The notes: generated by a model from the letters alone, not told the origin. 64,000 nt of DNA from Vitellaria paradoxa (GCA_019916065.1 CM034240.1:51298372-51362371); one strand, 5' to 3'. Counted from the first letter of the stretch, positions 33,709 through 46,978 are shown. Program-made: numbers and translations.

Positions 33709-36700
33709 GGCATTTGGAGTTGTGAAAGATTTAAAAAAAAAAAGCCAAAAACAGATGTTAAAGTGATATAAAAGTTATAAGTAGTGAAATATAATTGGAG
33801 AAAGTTAAAAACTTTAGAAATTTTTGAGAACTTTTTTGAAAAAAATTCGGTGCTCAAAACGATTGGAGCCTAAGTCATTAACATTGATAAAACCACAGTT
33901 TCTCTAACAAAGGTTTATGCTTTTCCTTTTATTTAGTTTTCATATTTTTTAATATCACAAAAGAATGTAATTTCCGGTGAGAACTGGCATACCATCGAAT
34001 CCCCCATTTCCAGTAATTAATAATTATTCCAACGCAAGCAATTAATTAGTCATAATATACTTATCATACCAAGTACTAAGCCCAAAAGGCATGCACACAG
34101 TAAAAACATTGGGCCCGAAAGAATGAAACCAAGTGATGAAGCCCAGAGGCTATGTTGAATCTAATTCAACTAGTATCAAACAAGCCCACATCAGGTGCAG
34201 AGCAATATGGATAATGGAAGCAACAGCCCAGAGTCTGAGAACAAGTGGTGCTTTTTCTTTTCTTTTCTTTTCTTTTCTTTTCTTCTTAATAGCGTGGAGA
34301 AATCATCCTGTTGAGTCCAGAAGTCTTAAATTAAGCCCAAAAAATGAGCACCGGACAAAAAGCTTAAAAAATATGATTTTTTCTTTAAAATTAAAATAAT
34401 TCATAACCTACTATTTTATATTAACAAAATGCCAATTTTACTTAACACTGAATATAAAATCTGAAAGAAGGCCAATTTTACTTAAAAAAATATATATTAA
34501 CAAAATGTGTGCCTGAAAACATTTTTGGAAAATTAATTAGCATACAACGAATGTTTACATGATAAGTTGTTTTGGAAATTAATTAGCAAATTTCTGTTGG
34601 GTTTTGCCCAATTAAGAAAAATGGATTTTTCTGTAGCGGTTTTTTTTTTTTTTTTTTTTGGGGGGAGTGACTAGACTCATAATTTTGTGTTTTTATTAAT
34701 TTCGAGAAATTCAGTAGACTTTACCCGCTCATTTTCGAAAACTGGTTCCTACAACTGTAGTCTTCTCAATAGCCATGCCCATTGCCCAACCTTGTTTCAA
34801 GCCCTCCTCCATTCCTTATGGCCTCCCCATAAATGAAAATTTCTGTTGCTTCCCTCAAAATAATATGATTTTAATTCTAATAAATTATCAGTGTAAATAT
34901 TACTTATATTCATTAGTGACATATAACAACATAACACACTTCGTCTTTTTTGTAATTTAAAAGAATATAAACATAATAATTATAAACACGCGTCATATTT
35001 TGAATAAATGTGTTTGTATAAGTAATTTTTACACTAACAATGTATTAAAATTAAAGTTCAATAAGTTTAGATACGAAAAATTTAACAAATAACATATTTA
35101 AGGGCAAGTGAGAGACCTAAAAATTTTATTAATTGAGGGTGAATTAATGTGAAAATATTTAGATTTTTTTTTTTTTGTATAAAAAATGTCAAGATGAAAA
35201 TATTAAAATTTTTTGGGAGTGGCAAAATAAAAGTAATTAAATCTTGAAAGAGTTATTACACAATTTTTTCGATATAACACCAGATTCAAGGATGGTTCTA
35301 ATGTGGTCAGACAGAGTATGAAGGCACTAGTGCCTCGGGTTTTACAATCTATGGCTAGAATCCTGAAACAAAAACTGCCAACCGAGTAATGTTCGGTCGA
35401 ACGCCACTCAAACGGTCAAGTTGGCATACGTATAAAGAAGAGAAGGTTAAGGAGTAACTTTTTAGAATTTTTTTGTCAAGTAAATGGTACTTACACCTCT
35501 CCTTTATTTCTTATATATTTATAGGTTTTATGGCACGTGTCCTTCATATTCGGTTATCATGAATAATAGTGTGGCGATGACCGGAATCACGCAATATAGT
35601 TGGCACGGACAAGAACGAAGCCATAATCAGCAGTGAATGTGCGCATGCCCTTTATGCCCTTTCATTAATATGACAAGAAAGGTAGTTATTTCTCAAACTA
35701 CCAACTTGTCCCTCCTTCAAATATGCCTCACGTGTTTAAGTTAGATACACGGCATGTATCCGAGATCCTCTCTCCACTTCTAAGATTGAGAAAATATTGT
35801 ACAAGTGTATTTTACTATTTCATCACTTTATGTAGTGAGCAACATCTAGTCATATTATCTCAAATTCTAAATTGTTAATGTACATTAAAAATTAGTTTAG
35901 TTGTATTATTAATAATATGACACATTCGGCATGAAATTTGAAATAACATTAAATATCGCTTACTATGCAACTAACTTTGCTCTCAAGCTAAAGTAACTAG
36001 TTGCTTGATTTAGGGAGCATTTAGAGTAGTAAAAAATAAAAAAATAATAAGATAAATTGAGATAAAATATAATTTTGGATTAATTTTGACGTTTGGTATT
36101 TTTTTCCAAATCGCGTTTTTTGGATATGAACAATAACAAACTATTAGAACGGATTCAAAAAATCAATACTCAATATTCTGCACAATAATTTTACTCTCTC
36201 TCTCGACAGTGGTAAACTTTTAGAATAGTTTTCCAAATCCATTCTAATATATTCAAAAAGTCTCTTTGGAGATGCATAGCACAAAAACCTTTGAACAGTT
36301 TTTTAAAATCCGTTCTAACGGATTTTAAAAAATTCGTATAAAATAGTGACAATGGTACTCATTTAAAAGTTTTCGACTCAAAGAATATAATTATCAAAAA
36401 AATTTACACATTCGGTTAACTTCTTTCTAGATTTTTTTATTTTTTTAAGCGAAATATTAAAATTTTTTGAAATTAGTAAAGGTGGGAATGTGTAAATGTG
36501 TAATAAAGAATTTTATTGACTTATAGAGATTGTTGAAGATTTATTTTGTTTTATTTTGTTTATTGGCACTCCAAACCCATTTGAGTAGATATTTTTCTTT
36601 GTATTTCTTTTTTCTAAATCCTTTAATTTCCAAAGGTTCCCATCATTTCAACATCAAGGTACGTAGTCATATTAGAATACTTTGTGGTGCATGCATGTTG

Positions 36701-36949
36701 ATCAGCAAATCTTTGCCAATATCAATCTCTTTTTTTCCATGCATGCTTTGAATTGCCTTGCACGTTTAGAAAAACGAACCTTTGCTAAGCAAAACAACTT
36801 GTTTCGCATACACATTTACGTCTACATCTGTCAACCTTGTTTTCAACGAAATTTTTCCTTATTATTTGTGTGCACTCCGTTAACACACACACAAACACAC
36901 ACACATAATTTTGAGACTTGTTTTCGCGTACGTAATTCTATAAATTGAT
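33709..36949. other. Intergenic region, no gene recognised
   Basis: 33709-33872 may be a second small TAA-bounded element (ends GGCATTTGGAG and GATTGGAGCC|TAA). A (TTTTC)n microsatellite lies at 34252-34284 and a poly-T at 34640-34662. The rest is AT-rich without recognisable coding sequence. Confidence 0.5.
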
Positions 36950-36952
36950 TAA

Positions 36953-37109
36953 GGTCCTGTTTGGTCACACCAAATTTTACCAAAATTTATCAATTTTAAG
37001 TACTTTTTGTATTTTCTTCCAATCAAAATTTTTCACTTTTCACCTTTATGTCACATCTTTCTACTATTATTGTACTTTTTCCTCCACTTTTGGTCTACCA
37101 AACGGGTCC
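36953..37109. mobile_element. 157-bp Tourist-like MITE with TAA duplication
   Basis: Terminal GGTCCTGTTTGGT and inverted GGACCCGTTTGGT differ at two of 13 positions. TAA lies on both sides (36950-36952 and 37110-37112). Non-coding. PIF/Harbinger type. Confidence 0.8.
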
Positions 37110-37112
37110 TAA

Positions 37113-37367
37113 GTGTCAGTTTGGAGTAACAAGTTTTGGTAAAAAAATAATAAAAATGATAAATTTTAAATTATTTGGTGTCAGGTGTGCTTCTCGAAAA
37201 TGTGAAAAAATTAATAAAAATTAGAGAAAGTTAGAAAAAGTTAGTAAAATTGGAGAAAATTAAAACAAATTAAAAATTTTTTGTGTAGAAAAATGGGAAA
37301 AAGTTCAACTTCTTTTGCCATATTTGCACTCTAAATGCATCCTAAAAACTGCACTCCAAACGCATCC
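37113..37367. mobile_element. Possible second MITE sharing the TAA of its neighbour
   Basis: Begins GTGTCAGTTTGGAGT after the TAA and ends ACTCCAAACGCATCC before TAG, an inverted pair sharing GTTTGGAGT. The right flank TAG differs from TAA by one base. A further CTCTAAATGCATCC copy lies just inside the right end. Confidence 0.45.
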
Positions 37368-38029
37368 TAGAAACTTATTCACACAAAAGACGAGAGGTGT
37401 TTTGGTCAAACTTTTTTTTTTTTTAAACAAAAATTGTGACTATCAAATTGTGCATTTATTTTTCTTGACAAATAAGAACTAGTTTGTATTTATACTTTTT
37501 ATTCGGATTAGGTAAATCACTTTAAAAAATTAAAATTAATTAAGTTAAAAAATTAGTATATTAAAGAATACTTTTAATTTATTATATGTTTTTAATTCAT
37601 TTAGATAATAATATATATTTAAAATTAAAATTTTATATTTATTCTCTCTTTAATATATCTTTTCTCTTTCTTCTTTTTTTCCTTTCACCAAATACTAGTT
37701 TCAAAATTATAAAAGTTAACTTAACTGATAAAATTTTATATTTACTCTTTAGAAATTAACTGTTCAAATCTTCTCAGAATCATTAGAGGATTTACTCAAT
37801 CGTTAATTTAGGATTTCAAATATTAGTCGAGAGATACCTAAATTGGATATACCTAAATTAGTTTGAATACCTTGAATTACCTAAAAAAAAATACCGGCTA
37901 GGTCCAAAACACACGGAAGGAACGTAGCTGGTGAGTAGCTGCAATATTTCCTTTTGACTCGTCTAACGTCCCCTAATTAGACTGGCACATGTTGCTTGTA
38001 ACTAAGCCAGTTAAGGTCAAATTTTGACA
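37368..38029. other. AT-rich intergenic spacer
   Basis: Poly-T run at about 37410-37422; nothing recognised. Confidence 0.6.
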
Positions 38030-38400
38030 ATCAATGGGAGAAGTAGTGCCTGCCGTTCGATGTGAAACAGCGACGCCCCTAATTGCGGAGACGGTGGTAG
38101 ACGGAGTCGGCACCTACAACAGTGCTGAGTGGTATGGATTCTGGCGATGACGGCGGCGACAGCCACCGCTTACAGACAAAACTCGGCACAACTTGTATTC
38201 AGAAAGTCTTAAATGCAAAGCGGGTCTGTTAGGGAACTGCCGACGACGTGGTTGTTACGGTGTAGCCCGATGGTCAGCCGCCAATTGCTTGTCGGAATTC
38301 ACACGCTGAGGAGTTTACCTTTCGTACCCAAAGTCGTCTAGAAGTGTTGAAGCATTCATTTAATGGCGAGATTCATTCCATTGCTAGTAGGATGGCTAAA
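38030..38400. other. GC-rich island of unknown origin
   Basis: About 370 bp with much higher GC than the flanks and CG-containing words (GGCGATGACGGCGGCGACAG, CCGACGACGTGG). A 38-codon frame runs 38034-38150 (starting MGEVVPAVRCETATPLIAET) and stops; the other frames are also broken. It could be a decayed gene exon or a promoter/first-exon fragment. No family recognised. Confidence 0.35.
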
Positions 38401-40399
38401 TTCCAATATTAACCCCATTAATTTATATATATATATATATTTTTTCCTTGAACCAGAACCAAATATATATATCCAAACACCAAAAACTCTCCCATTTTTA
38501 ACGTAAAAGCGACCAAGCTACCTGCGCTTGGTTTATTTGATTTTGTAGAGGGAGAGAAAGGGAAAAATTAAAATTAAATAATTTCTTTACTTAATTATAA
38601 AAATAAAATAAAAAAAAGATAATTAATATAATAAAAAGAGAAAAGGTAGGTAGATGATAACAGAAAAAAAAAAATAGAAAAGAAAATGGCAAGAGAAATA
38701 ACTTCTCATTTCCCTTCTTTTTCATTTTTCTTTTTCTACAAAACAAACAAAACTTTGAATTTGACTTATTAATAACTCTTAGTGTAAACTAGTTACATTT
38801 TAATTAATACGTATTGAAACTAATTTCATTAATATAATCGATAAAACAATAAGTTGATGAAATTAATTGTGATGTCGAAAAAGGTGAAATAATTCTATTC
38901 GATCTTTGATCAGTTCAATTTAAACTAAATCCTTAAAAAAAATTAAAAAACAAACTAAATTTAAAAAAAAAATACATATTTGATTAGGATTTAAGATAAA
39001 CATAATGAGATGAAATATAGTTTAAAAAATATAAAATATATGACACAAAATATGAAATATAATATGTAATTAATTTTTAAAAATTAAATAAATAAATTTC
39101 AGCTGGTTCAACGACCAAAAAATTTTAGCATCAATTAGATTAATTGAATTGTACCTTTTTTATTTTAAATTAATGGAATTAATAAGAAAATCCAACTATT
39201 TTAACTAAATTTACTCAACTTTAAAGTCTTTGTACTCTCTAAAATAAGTGAGGACCAATATTTGCAAGGGACTGTGAGAAAAAGTCTTCTAATTGGACGG
39301 TTGTGATTGTTAAGAACGTCATACCTATAAGTGAATTGTAGCATCAAATTTTTTCCTTTTAGATATTAGGATTTTTATAAGATTTCATCTCAAGTGGGAA
39401 AGCGGATTCCTTCTATCCTAGGGATTCTGATATCAGGGCATGCGCCCTGAAACCACGTGCAAAATAAAATATCAATTGTGCGGGCCCCAATTAAGCATAA
39501 AAGTTATAAAAACTAAAAGTTGATCGCATTACATGCGCTACTAATAATTTAACACAAACTGCCCTTTATCGTTAGATACAATATAAGGGTCTGTAATCGC
39601 ATTAATCTTATACTAATTTTCTTTATTTTAGAAAGCTTGTAACAATTAAATCATCACAATACATTAACCACTGATACACATACAAAGTTTATATGAATCA
39701 AATAACAATGACTGATACTGTAAATGAATAATCTTTAATTATATGTAACAAAATAATTTGTTCATCAAAATAATGAGTGGGTCGTAAATCGAACAAACTA
39801 AGAATCTTAACTTAAAACCATTAGTCTTAAATAAATTATTAGACTCATGATATCACGATTCTAATTCAATTTAAAATTTTTAGTTATGATACTTTTCATC
39901 TCCCTCAAAAAATGTTAAGAATGATAAGTGAGTTAGGAGTCCATGAATAAAATGCTAAGTCAAAACATAATATAGTAACCATTGAAAATAATTTTTTAAA
40001 TAAAATAATTTAACCAAAAGAAAATACTGAAATAAACAATGGCCACCCAGAGATAATAATAATTCAAACCTCTACACATTTGAGTGTCAATTATATTCAA
40101 TCCAAATAATACCACCATCAAACAAATTTCAATAATTTTAAAAATTTGACTAAATCTTTAATAAAAGATGGATTAAAATTTTTTTTGATAACGCGGAATT
40201 CTCATCAATTTATTATAATTCTCAACGAACTGCGTAATTATGGGTAAATCAAATATATGTACGTTATACCTCACGCACACTCCACTTGAGTCAAGAATTT
40301 AACTTGTGTGGTTTCTGTGAAGAGTATACCCACGAGTCACTCTGACTTACATTTTTCCTCTTAGAAGCTAATCTTGGTAGAGAGAGGTTGAATTTTTGT
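38401..40399. other. AT-rich intergenic region, no gene seen
   Basis: TA microsatellite at about 38425-38440; otherwise A/T-rich unique-looking sequence. Confidence 0.6.
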
Positions 40400-40552
40400 T
40401 GTGTTTGGAGTTAAAACAAAATAATACAAAACTCTATAAATCTCTACAAACATAAATTATAAGACAGTAAAATTTAAATTCTCTATTCACTGCACAAAAC
40501 ATAAGATATTAACTTTTATAATTTTATGCAATTTTATATAACTCCAAACACA
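40400..40552. mobile_element. 153-bp MITE with 14-bp perfect inverted ends
   Basis: Starts TGTGTTTGGAGTTA and ends TAACTCCAAACACA. The interior (CTCTATAAATCTCTACAAA, CTCTATTCACTGCACAAAAC, AACTTTTATAATTTTATG) belongs with the elements at 33582 and 47741. No clear target duplication. Confidence 0.75.
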
Positions 40553-41989
40553 CATAGGTTAAAGAAAATGAAATGAATAGAATAATTACCAAAAAAAAAA
40601 ATGAAATGAATGGAAACGTGGATGTATATAAATATGTATTATAATTCAAAATTTTGTAAAAAAAAATTATTTAAAAATAAGAAAGTCCCACATTTAAAAT
40701 ATTTTTTCCATTCTCTATCCTCTTTCTCTCTCTTCTTCCACTTCACTCTCATTTTTTAGAGTAAAAAAAGTACATGAACCCCTAAATATTTTTTCTTAAA
40801 TTTTTCCTTTTTTCTTTTTTCTTCCTTTTATTTTTTCCTTTAAATAAACAAAAGTAAACCTTTTATTCTCTCTCTTTCCCGTTTACCCCTATATTCCCTC
40901 ACCGTATTCCTTCGTTGCCTAAAAATTATTCTCCAACTACTGCATGTTCACACACACACACACACACACAAAATATATACATATATATTGATATAAATCC
41001 TAACATTGTGAATGCGAAAAAAAATAAAAAAAATTTAAATTTTTGCGCAAATTGAAAAATATACACTAGTATTCTTAATTTTTATACACGAAAGAACTAA
41101 TATTAATTTTTTAAATATCAATTTATGCAACAACTTAAAAACTAAATTTTTTGAATTTTTTTTCCCTAAATGCGCCTTAAATGATCTCTTATGGTCTCAA
41201 TAAATAAATATACAGGATAGACAAAGTATAGCATTTTTGTATAGCTTAAGTGAATAGATATATAATAAGAGCAAGGTTTTTCTTGTACAGCTTAGATGAA
41301 CCATGGACCGTTTGACGGCCAGATTCACAACAACATAATCTTATCCAAACATAATTACAAAAAAAAATCTTACCCAAACACGGCCGGCATTATTTTATGT
41401 CATCACATTAACAATTAAAAATTACGAGAAGCAAACACTTCGTTTCTCGCCAATCACAGAGGGTAGGGGCCGTTATTTCCCGTACATATTAAGGACTTTT
41501 CCGTAATTTCACTATTCCGGCCGGCGAGCCATCAGGTCCCTCCCGAAGAATCGTCAAGAAGGGAGAAGAATCTCTCTCCCCCCCCCCCCCCAAAAAAAAC
41601 AAAATCGAAAGCGTCTTCTATCAAGAATCTAGGGTTAGGGTTTTGGAAATTTCTTTGGAAGGTGCAAATATTTCGCTTTCGCAGAACATATTAGACCCCT
41701 TTATTGACTTATTTTTTTCCCTCTCAAAGTGCAAAGCTTTCGTTTAGATCTCTATAAATTTTGAATACAGTGAATTTGATTTGATCTCATATTCTCACAC
41801 CCTTTTTTTGATTCCTATTCGTTTTCCCAGTTGATGATTTGTTCTGTACACAAATCAGAATCTAGGATTTTTCAAATAACTGTTGATGTAATCACCATAT
41901 ATTCTGAAATATGAAAAGCTGGGGTGATTAATTGTTTATAATTCTGAGTTGCGGTCTAATTGAGGTCAAAGACGATCCTTTTGGAGATA
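40553..41989. other. RSH promoter and 5' leader region
   Basis: Upstream part AT-rich, with (AC)n at about 40951-40970. Closer to the gene are a C12/A8 run at 41580-41598 and pyrimidine-rich leader with TCTAGGGTTAGGGTTTTGG at 41627-41645, which contains telo-box (AAACCCTA inverse) motifs often found near starts of plant genes. No TATA box chosen. Confidence 0.5.
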
Positions 41990-44900
41990 ATGGCGGTCCC
42001 GTCAATAGCATTGTATGCAAGCCCGCCGAGCAGTGTGGGTTCGGTGTCACACCCTTACCGGATCAATTCTCACGCGTCTTACGATTTCGATTTCAACGGC
42101 CGGTCATCTCCCTCCTCGTCGTCGACTACCTCGTCGTCTCAAAAGACAACGGTCGGCGGTCTGTCCTGCCTGTTTTCGTCACCATCGGTAAAGCATGCAC
42201 CTTCGTCGAGCTATTCCTCTGCAAATGAAGAGTTGGGCTCGTTGCGGCACGATAGAGGCGATGATTTGAGCAGTTCGTTTCGCTACTCGTCTCATCCTTC
42301 GCTGTGTAACTTGGGTGCGTCTCTGAAGAGAGATCAGAGCCCGGTATCGGTTTTTCAAGCCCCTGTTTCATGTAGTAGTAACGGGGTTGTCTCTTCCAGA
42401 AGTCCTCCGATGATGAGATTTCCGCGTGAAAAGATTTCTGGAGAGGTGAATCTTCGAGGTTCGACGAGAACAGGGAGCAGCGGGTTGTTTAATGGTTGTG
42501 TTCCGAATGCCTTAGGGTCTTTTATGGATTATGATTCCCCGAGTTTTCAAGTGAACGGTGGTTCGCTTGATATTTCTTCATCATCTGTTTTGGTAGATGA
42601 ACTCCCATTTAATATGGAGGATAGTTTTATGGAGTCAAGTCCGGGACTCTATGCCAAAGAGTTGCTTTTGGGTGCACAATTGAGACACAAGATCTTCCAT
42701 GAAGATTTGGTTGTCAAGGCATTCTATGAAGCTGAGAAGGCTCATAGAGGACAGGTATGCTGATTCGTTTATTTGTTAATATCTGCTTTTTGGGTTAAAT
42801 ATTATAGGGAAATTTGTTTAGTTGCAATTTTGGCCTTTGGCTTGAGAGCCTCTTTATCAATTTTGTAGATGCGGTTGAGTGGGGATCCTTACTTGCAGCA
42901 TTGTGTGGAGGCGGCTTTGTTGCTGGCAACAATTGGTGCCAACTCGACTGTGGTTGCTGCTGGGCTTTTACATGACACGCTTGATGATTCTTCTGTGAAT
43001 TATGATTACATTTTCTATACATTTGGAGTGGGGGTTGCTGATTTGGTTGAAGGGGTATGAGACATCATTTTATAGTTATTAATTATTGGATACTTGAAGG
43101 TGTTGATTGGAAATCCTTAATATATTAATCCGCGTTTATGAAACTATAAGTTATATATCAAATTTTTGCTCTGAGCATATAGTGCCTCGTTTTAAGGAAA
43201 CCTGGGTCTGTGAATAAATTGCAGTGTTCAAAATATGGAATTTGCTACTTTTCCTATTTAATTTTAGGGCATATAGTTCTTTTTAACTTTTAGCTGAAGT
43301 TGAAAATATTGGGTAAATTTTGATTTTTCTTCATTTTTTATGACCATTCCTACTAGTGTAATTAAAAAAAAAAAAGGATGCTTAGCTTCTATACAATTAA
43401 AAATTTTACACATCTCTTCATCCTTTTTTGTTTTTTGTTTTTGTTTTTTTTTTTTTTTTTTTCAACCAATCAACTCATACAATCCACTAGGGTCTCAGTA
43501 AATTGGTCAATATTGTGCAATTTGACATATAATGTGCATGTACTGGGGAACGCAAAAGTGAGGAATTTCTTCTTTATTACTCCTGGTGAATCAAAACCTT
43601 GTAAAAGTTCACCACATCATGTGAAATGGCTGCAACACATTAAGAAACTGTGAGTGTTTACATACTTAATTTGCATCGGTCTTTGTTTGTAATCAAGTGC
43701 AACCTTTGTCATTGAAAACTTTTTTCCTCCCATTTATTATCTTTTATTGCTTTGTGGAATTAGCTGCACCATTTTTTGTTGCCACCTGTTCCACATTTGC
43801 GAAGGAAGGAAATTGGATTCGAACCCATGATACAGTCTTCTTTTATGTTGATTTAGCAAACCGATGCCTTAAGCACTCTGTGTACTAACAAATCAAGCTT
43901 CTAATATTACTTGTGGTCCATTTTAGGTATCTAAACTAAGTCAACTGAGCAAGCTTGCGCGTGAGAACAATACAGCAAGTAAAACTGTTGAGGCAGATCG
44001 CCTGCACACAATGTTCCTTGCAATGGCAGATGCCAGGGCTGTCCTCATAAAACTGGCTGATCGATTGCATAATATGATGACACTTGATGCATTACCTTTG
44101 GTCAAACAACGGAGATTTGCTAAGGAAACATTGGAAATATTTGCTCCCTTGGCCAATCGTTTGGGGATCTCTAGTTGGAAAGAGCAACTTGAAAACCTAT
44201 GTTTCAGGCATCTCTACCCTGATCAGCACAAAGAACTCTCCTCCAAACTTAAAAAGTCCTTTGATGAGGTGATGATTACTAAGGCTGTAGAAAAGTTGGA
44301 GCAAGCTCTAGAAGATGCTTCCATTCCTTACCATGTTCTGTCAGGGAGGCACAAAAGCTTGTACAGCATCTACGCCAAAATGTTAAAGTATGCACACACT
44401 CTCTTCCCTCTCCCCACTCTCCTGACAAGAACATATGCATACACACTTGTGCAAATGTTCTAATTCTTCAAAGAAGATTGCTGAATCAAATTTGGTGGGT
44501 CCCTCCACTGATTCAATACAACTAATAAAAATGGTTACTTTTAGTTGTCTGAATGCTGAACAATTCAATCAGGCTGTGTGAATATCCCAGACATTTTTTT
44601 TTTTAATGAATGACTGCTGTTGGAAAAGTAATCTTTATTTTATGGTTACCTCATCATGGTTTTGTGGATCTTGTGATAAATGTTGGAAAATCTTTGGCAC
44701 ATCTGTAATCTTTATTTTATGGCATTATACAAATTAGTGAAATTCATTAAAGCGGCAATAGTATTTAATACTGTGCAGAAAGAAGCTGACTATGGATGAA
44801 ATCCATGATATTCACGGGCTAAGGCTGATAGTTGAAAAAGAGGAAGATTGTTACAGGGCATTGAGAGTTGTTCATGAGTTGTGGTTTGAAGTACCTGGAA

Positions 44901-46002
44901 AGTTCAAGGACTATATAAATCATCCCAAATTTAATGGGTATGTTATATCTCACATAACATGCATTCATGTGATTAGTTCTCATCTAACTTTGATTTTAAC
45001 TTGTAGGGTTCAAGGACTATATAAATTATCCCAAATTTAATGAGTTTGTTACATCTCATGTAACATGCATTCATGTGATTATTTATCTTCTAAATTTGAT
45101 CTTAACTTGTAGGTATCAATCTCTACATACTGTAGTGAAGAATGAGGGTATGGTTCCAGTTGAAGTTCAGATACGAACCAAAGAGATGCATTTACAAGCT
45201 GAGTTTGGATTTGCAGCTCATTGGAGATACAAAGAAGGTGATTGTAAACACTCTTCCTTTGTGCTTCAAATGGTTGAGTGGGCTCGTTGGGTTGTCACCT
45301 GGCAGTGCGAGACAATGAATAAGGATGGATCAACTGTTGGCTATGCAGACTCCTTCAGACCGCCCTGCATGTTCCCGTCTCATTCTGAAGATTGCCCTTA
45401 TCCATGTAAACCAAATTGTGGACCAGATGGACCGGTTTTTGTCATCATTATGGAAAATGATAGGGTTTGTTTATCAAATTTTCTTCTTTATTTCAATCCA
45501 CCGACTAATTCTGGTTTTTTAGGATAATACATTTTTCCCGAGCAGCAGCTAGGGCTACTTTGGATGAGTCCCATCCTTGTGGCTCATTTTACTGCTCTAA
45601 TACTTTCATTGCAAGTAGTTATCGCACTTTGCTGAAGCCTATTGTAACTTTCTTTGCTAAGTAAACGTATTATTTGGTGTTTGGGTGATGTAGATGTCCG
45701 TGCAGGAGTTCCAAGCTAACTCAACCATCATGGATTTGATGGAAAGAACTGGTCAAGGAAGCTTTAGATGGAGTCCGTATGGATTTCCTGTGAAGGAAGA
45801 CTTGAGACCCAGGTTGAATCATGAGCCAGTGGGGGATCCCACCCACAAACTAAGAATGGGAGATGTAGTGGAGCTCACTCCAGCGATACCCAACAAGTCA
45901 TTGACGGGGTACAGGGAAGAGATACAGCGTATGTATGATAGAGGCCTTACCGTGTCATCCTCCTGGTCTGCCGCTAGGAACACGGTTGGCTGGAGAAGTT
46001 GA
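41990..46002 (+). CDS. Plastid RelA/SpoT homolog, RSH2/RSH3-like (6 exons, 743 aa)
   Basis: Makes and hydrolyses the alarmone (p)ppGpp, in the chloroplast. Exons 41990-42754, 42869-43054, 43927-44387, 44779-44937, 45113-45464 and 45694-46002; all GT-AG, phases consistent. The start [15 protein letters not shown] is the first in-frame ATG and matches RSH2/3 N-termini ([10 protein letters not shown]); the Ser-rich first 75 or so residues look like a transit peptide. The HD hydrolase domain has H266, HDTLDD (290-295) and KLADRLHNM (359-367). The synthetase domain has [13 protein letters not shown] (457-469), DIHGLRLIV (481-489), YQSLHTVV (525-532) and EVQIRT (541-546). A TGS-type region follows (about 625-690). 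Length fits RSH2/RSH3 and no key motif is missing, so both activities are plausible. Intron 4 carries a duplication of the exon 4 end. Which of RSH2 or RSH3 it corresponds to is not decided. Confidence 0.94.
44901..45112 (+). repeat. 106-bp tandem duplication spanning the exon 4/intron 4 junction of the RSH gene
   Basis: 44901-45006 (last 37 coding bases of exon 4 plus 69 intronic bases up to TTAACTTGTAG) is repeated at 45007-45112. The second copy ends at the real acceptor of exon 5. The donor GGGTATGTT of copy 1 is GAGTTTGTT in copy 2, so only the first donor works. A full acceptor-like TTAACTTGTAG remains at 45006. Confidence 0.9.
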
Positions 46003-46743
46003 CACCGGCTTGGTTTTTCCTAATTATTGTATTCCCATTTAGTGACGGCCATCTTTTCTTGTATGTACATGATAAGTATTTGTACAGTACACTTAATGGT
46101 TCTTCTCCTCGATTCAACACAGAAAAAAAGTTCAATTTTATTGCCGTAGAAGCTAGCAGTTGTTGACTGCATTTCAGTTCTAATTTTTCCTGTGGAGTAT
46201 ATTGCCTGAATGGGAGGAGCTTTCTGTCATACTGACTGGTTTGCTAGAGTTGCTTCTGCGAACATGCAAGGACTTGAATCATTAATACACATCCCCGAAT
46301 TGTGATTGCGGCTTCACAATCGAAATTCCCAGGCTTCTGATGAATACCATTGAACTATATTGAGCCCGAGTGTCTAGTCAGGTTCCCCTTTATGCAAAAA
46401 CTAAGGGAGTGGATTATGAAAATTTAAGTGAGAGAGAGCCTTGTGAAGGAATAAAATAACATTTTTTCCTAGATTATGGGCTAATACTCTATTTAATAAC
46501 AATATAAATATAAATACTTGGAATAATTAAAGATATATAAAAATTATAGGAAAAATTACATATGTTAGGTTTTAAATTTGCCTTTATACGAGTGTTCGAG
46601 TAATTGTGTGATCCTAGTTATATGTAAAAACTAGTGATTAGATCTGTGTAATGTACAGATTTATTGTATTTTAGTTTTACTCATTTAATATAAATTCTGT
46701 TGCAAAACTAGGTACTTTCTGTAATATTCTGCACCAACACTTG
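46003..46743 (+). other. RSH 3' UTR and spacer
   Basis: The first 80-130 bases are probably 3' UTR (TGTATGTACATGATAAG...). Then spacer sequence without recognisable genes, up to the TATTT that flanks the Cassandra-like composite. Confidence 0.5.
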
Positions 46744-46748
46744 TATTT

Positions 46749-46978
46749 TGTAATGACCCGTATCCATATAGTGCAGTATTGTCCGCTTTGGGCTTGACAA
46801 GCTACTTCCCAAGAGGTCACCCATCCTAGTATTGCTCCCACTAGAGCACGCTTAACCCTGAAGTTTTCACTGAACCCAGTGCCCTCACGGCTTTAAAACA
46901 CATTGTACTATTATGGATATCGAATATTACATATATGCCATTTCTTTCCACGATCCAAGCGATGTGGGATAGGAGGCA
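46749..46978 (-). repeat. Cassandra-like LTR with 5S rRNA-like promoter (left, - strand)
   Basis: 230 bp, on the - strand TGCCTCCTATCCCAC...GGGTCATTACA. It contains the 5S A-box-like TTAAGCGTGCT and the C-box-like GGATGGGTGACCTC (46813-46826 inverted). A primer site lies 210 bp further right; the matching 5' LTR is missing. Confidence 0.8.

Noticed and set aside
41960..41989. RSH start upstream of 41990
   Set aside because: The frame is open to 41960 but begins with TTG; the first ATG is at 41990 and matches the family N-terminus.
41932..42371. Alternative frames over RSH exon 1 (41932-42228 +, 42126-42371 -)
   Set aside because: The RSH frame has clear homology and splices onward; the others have none.
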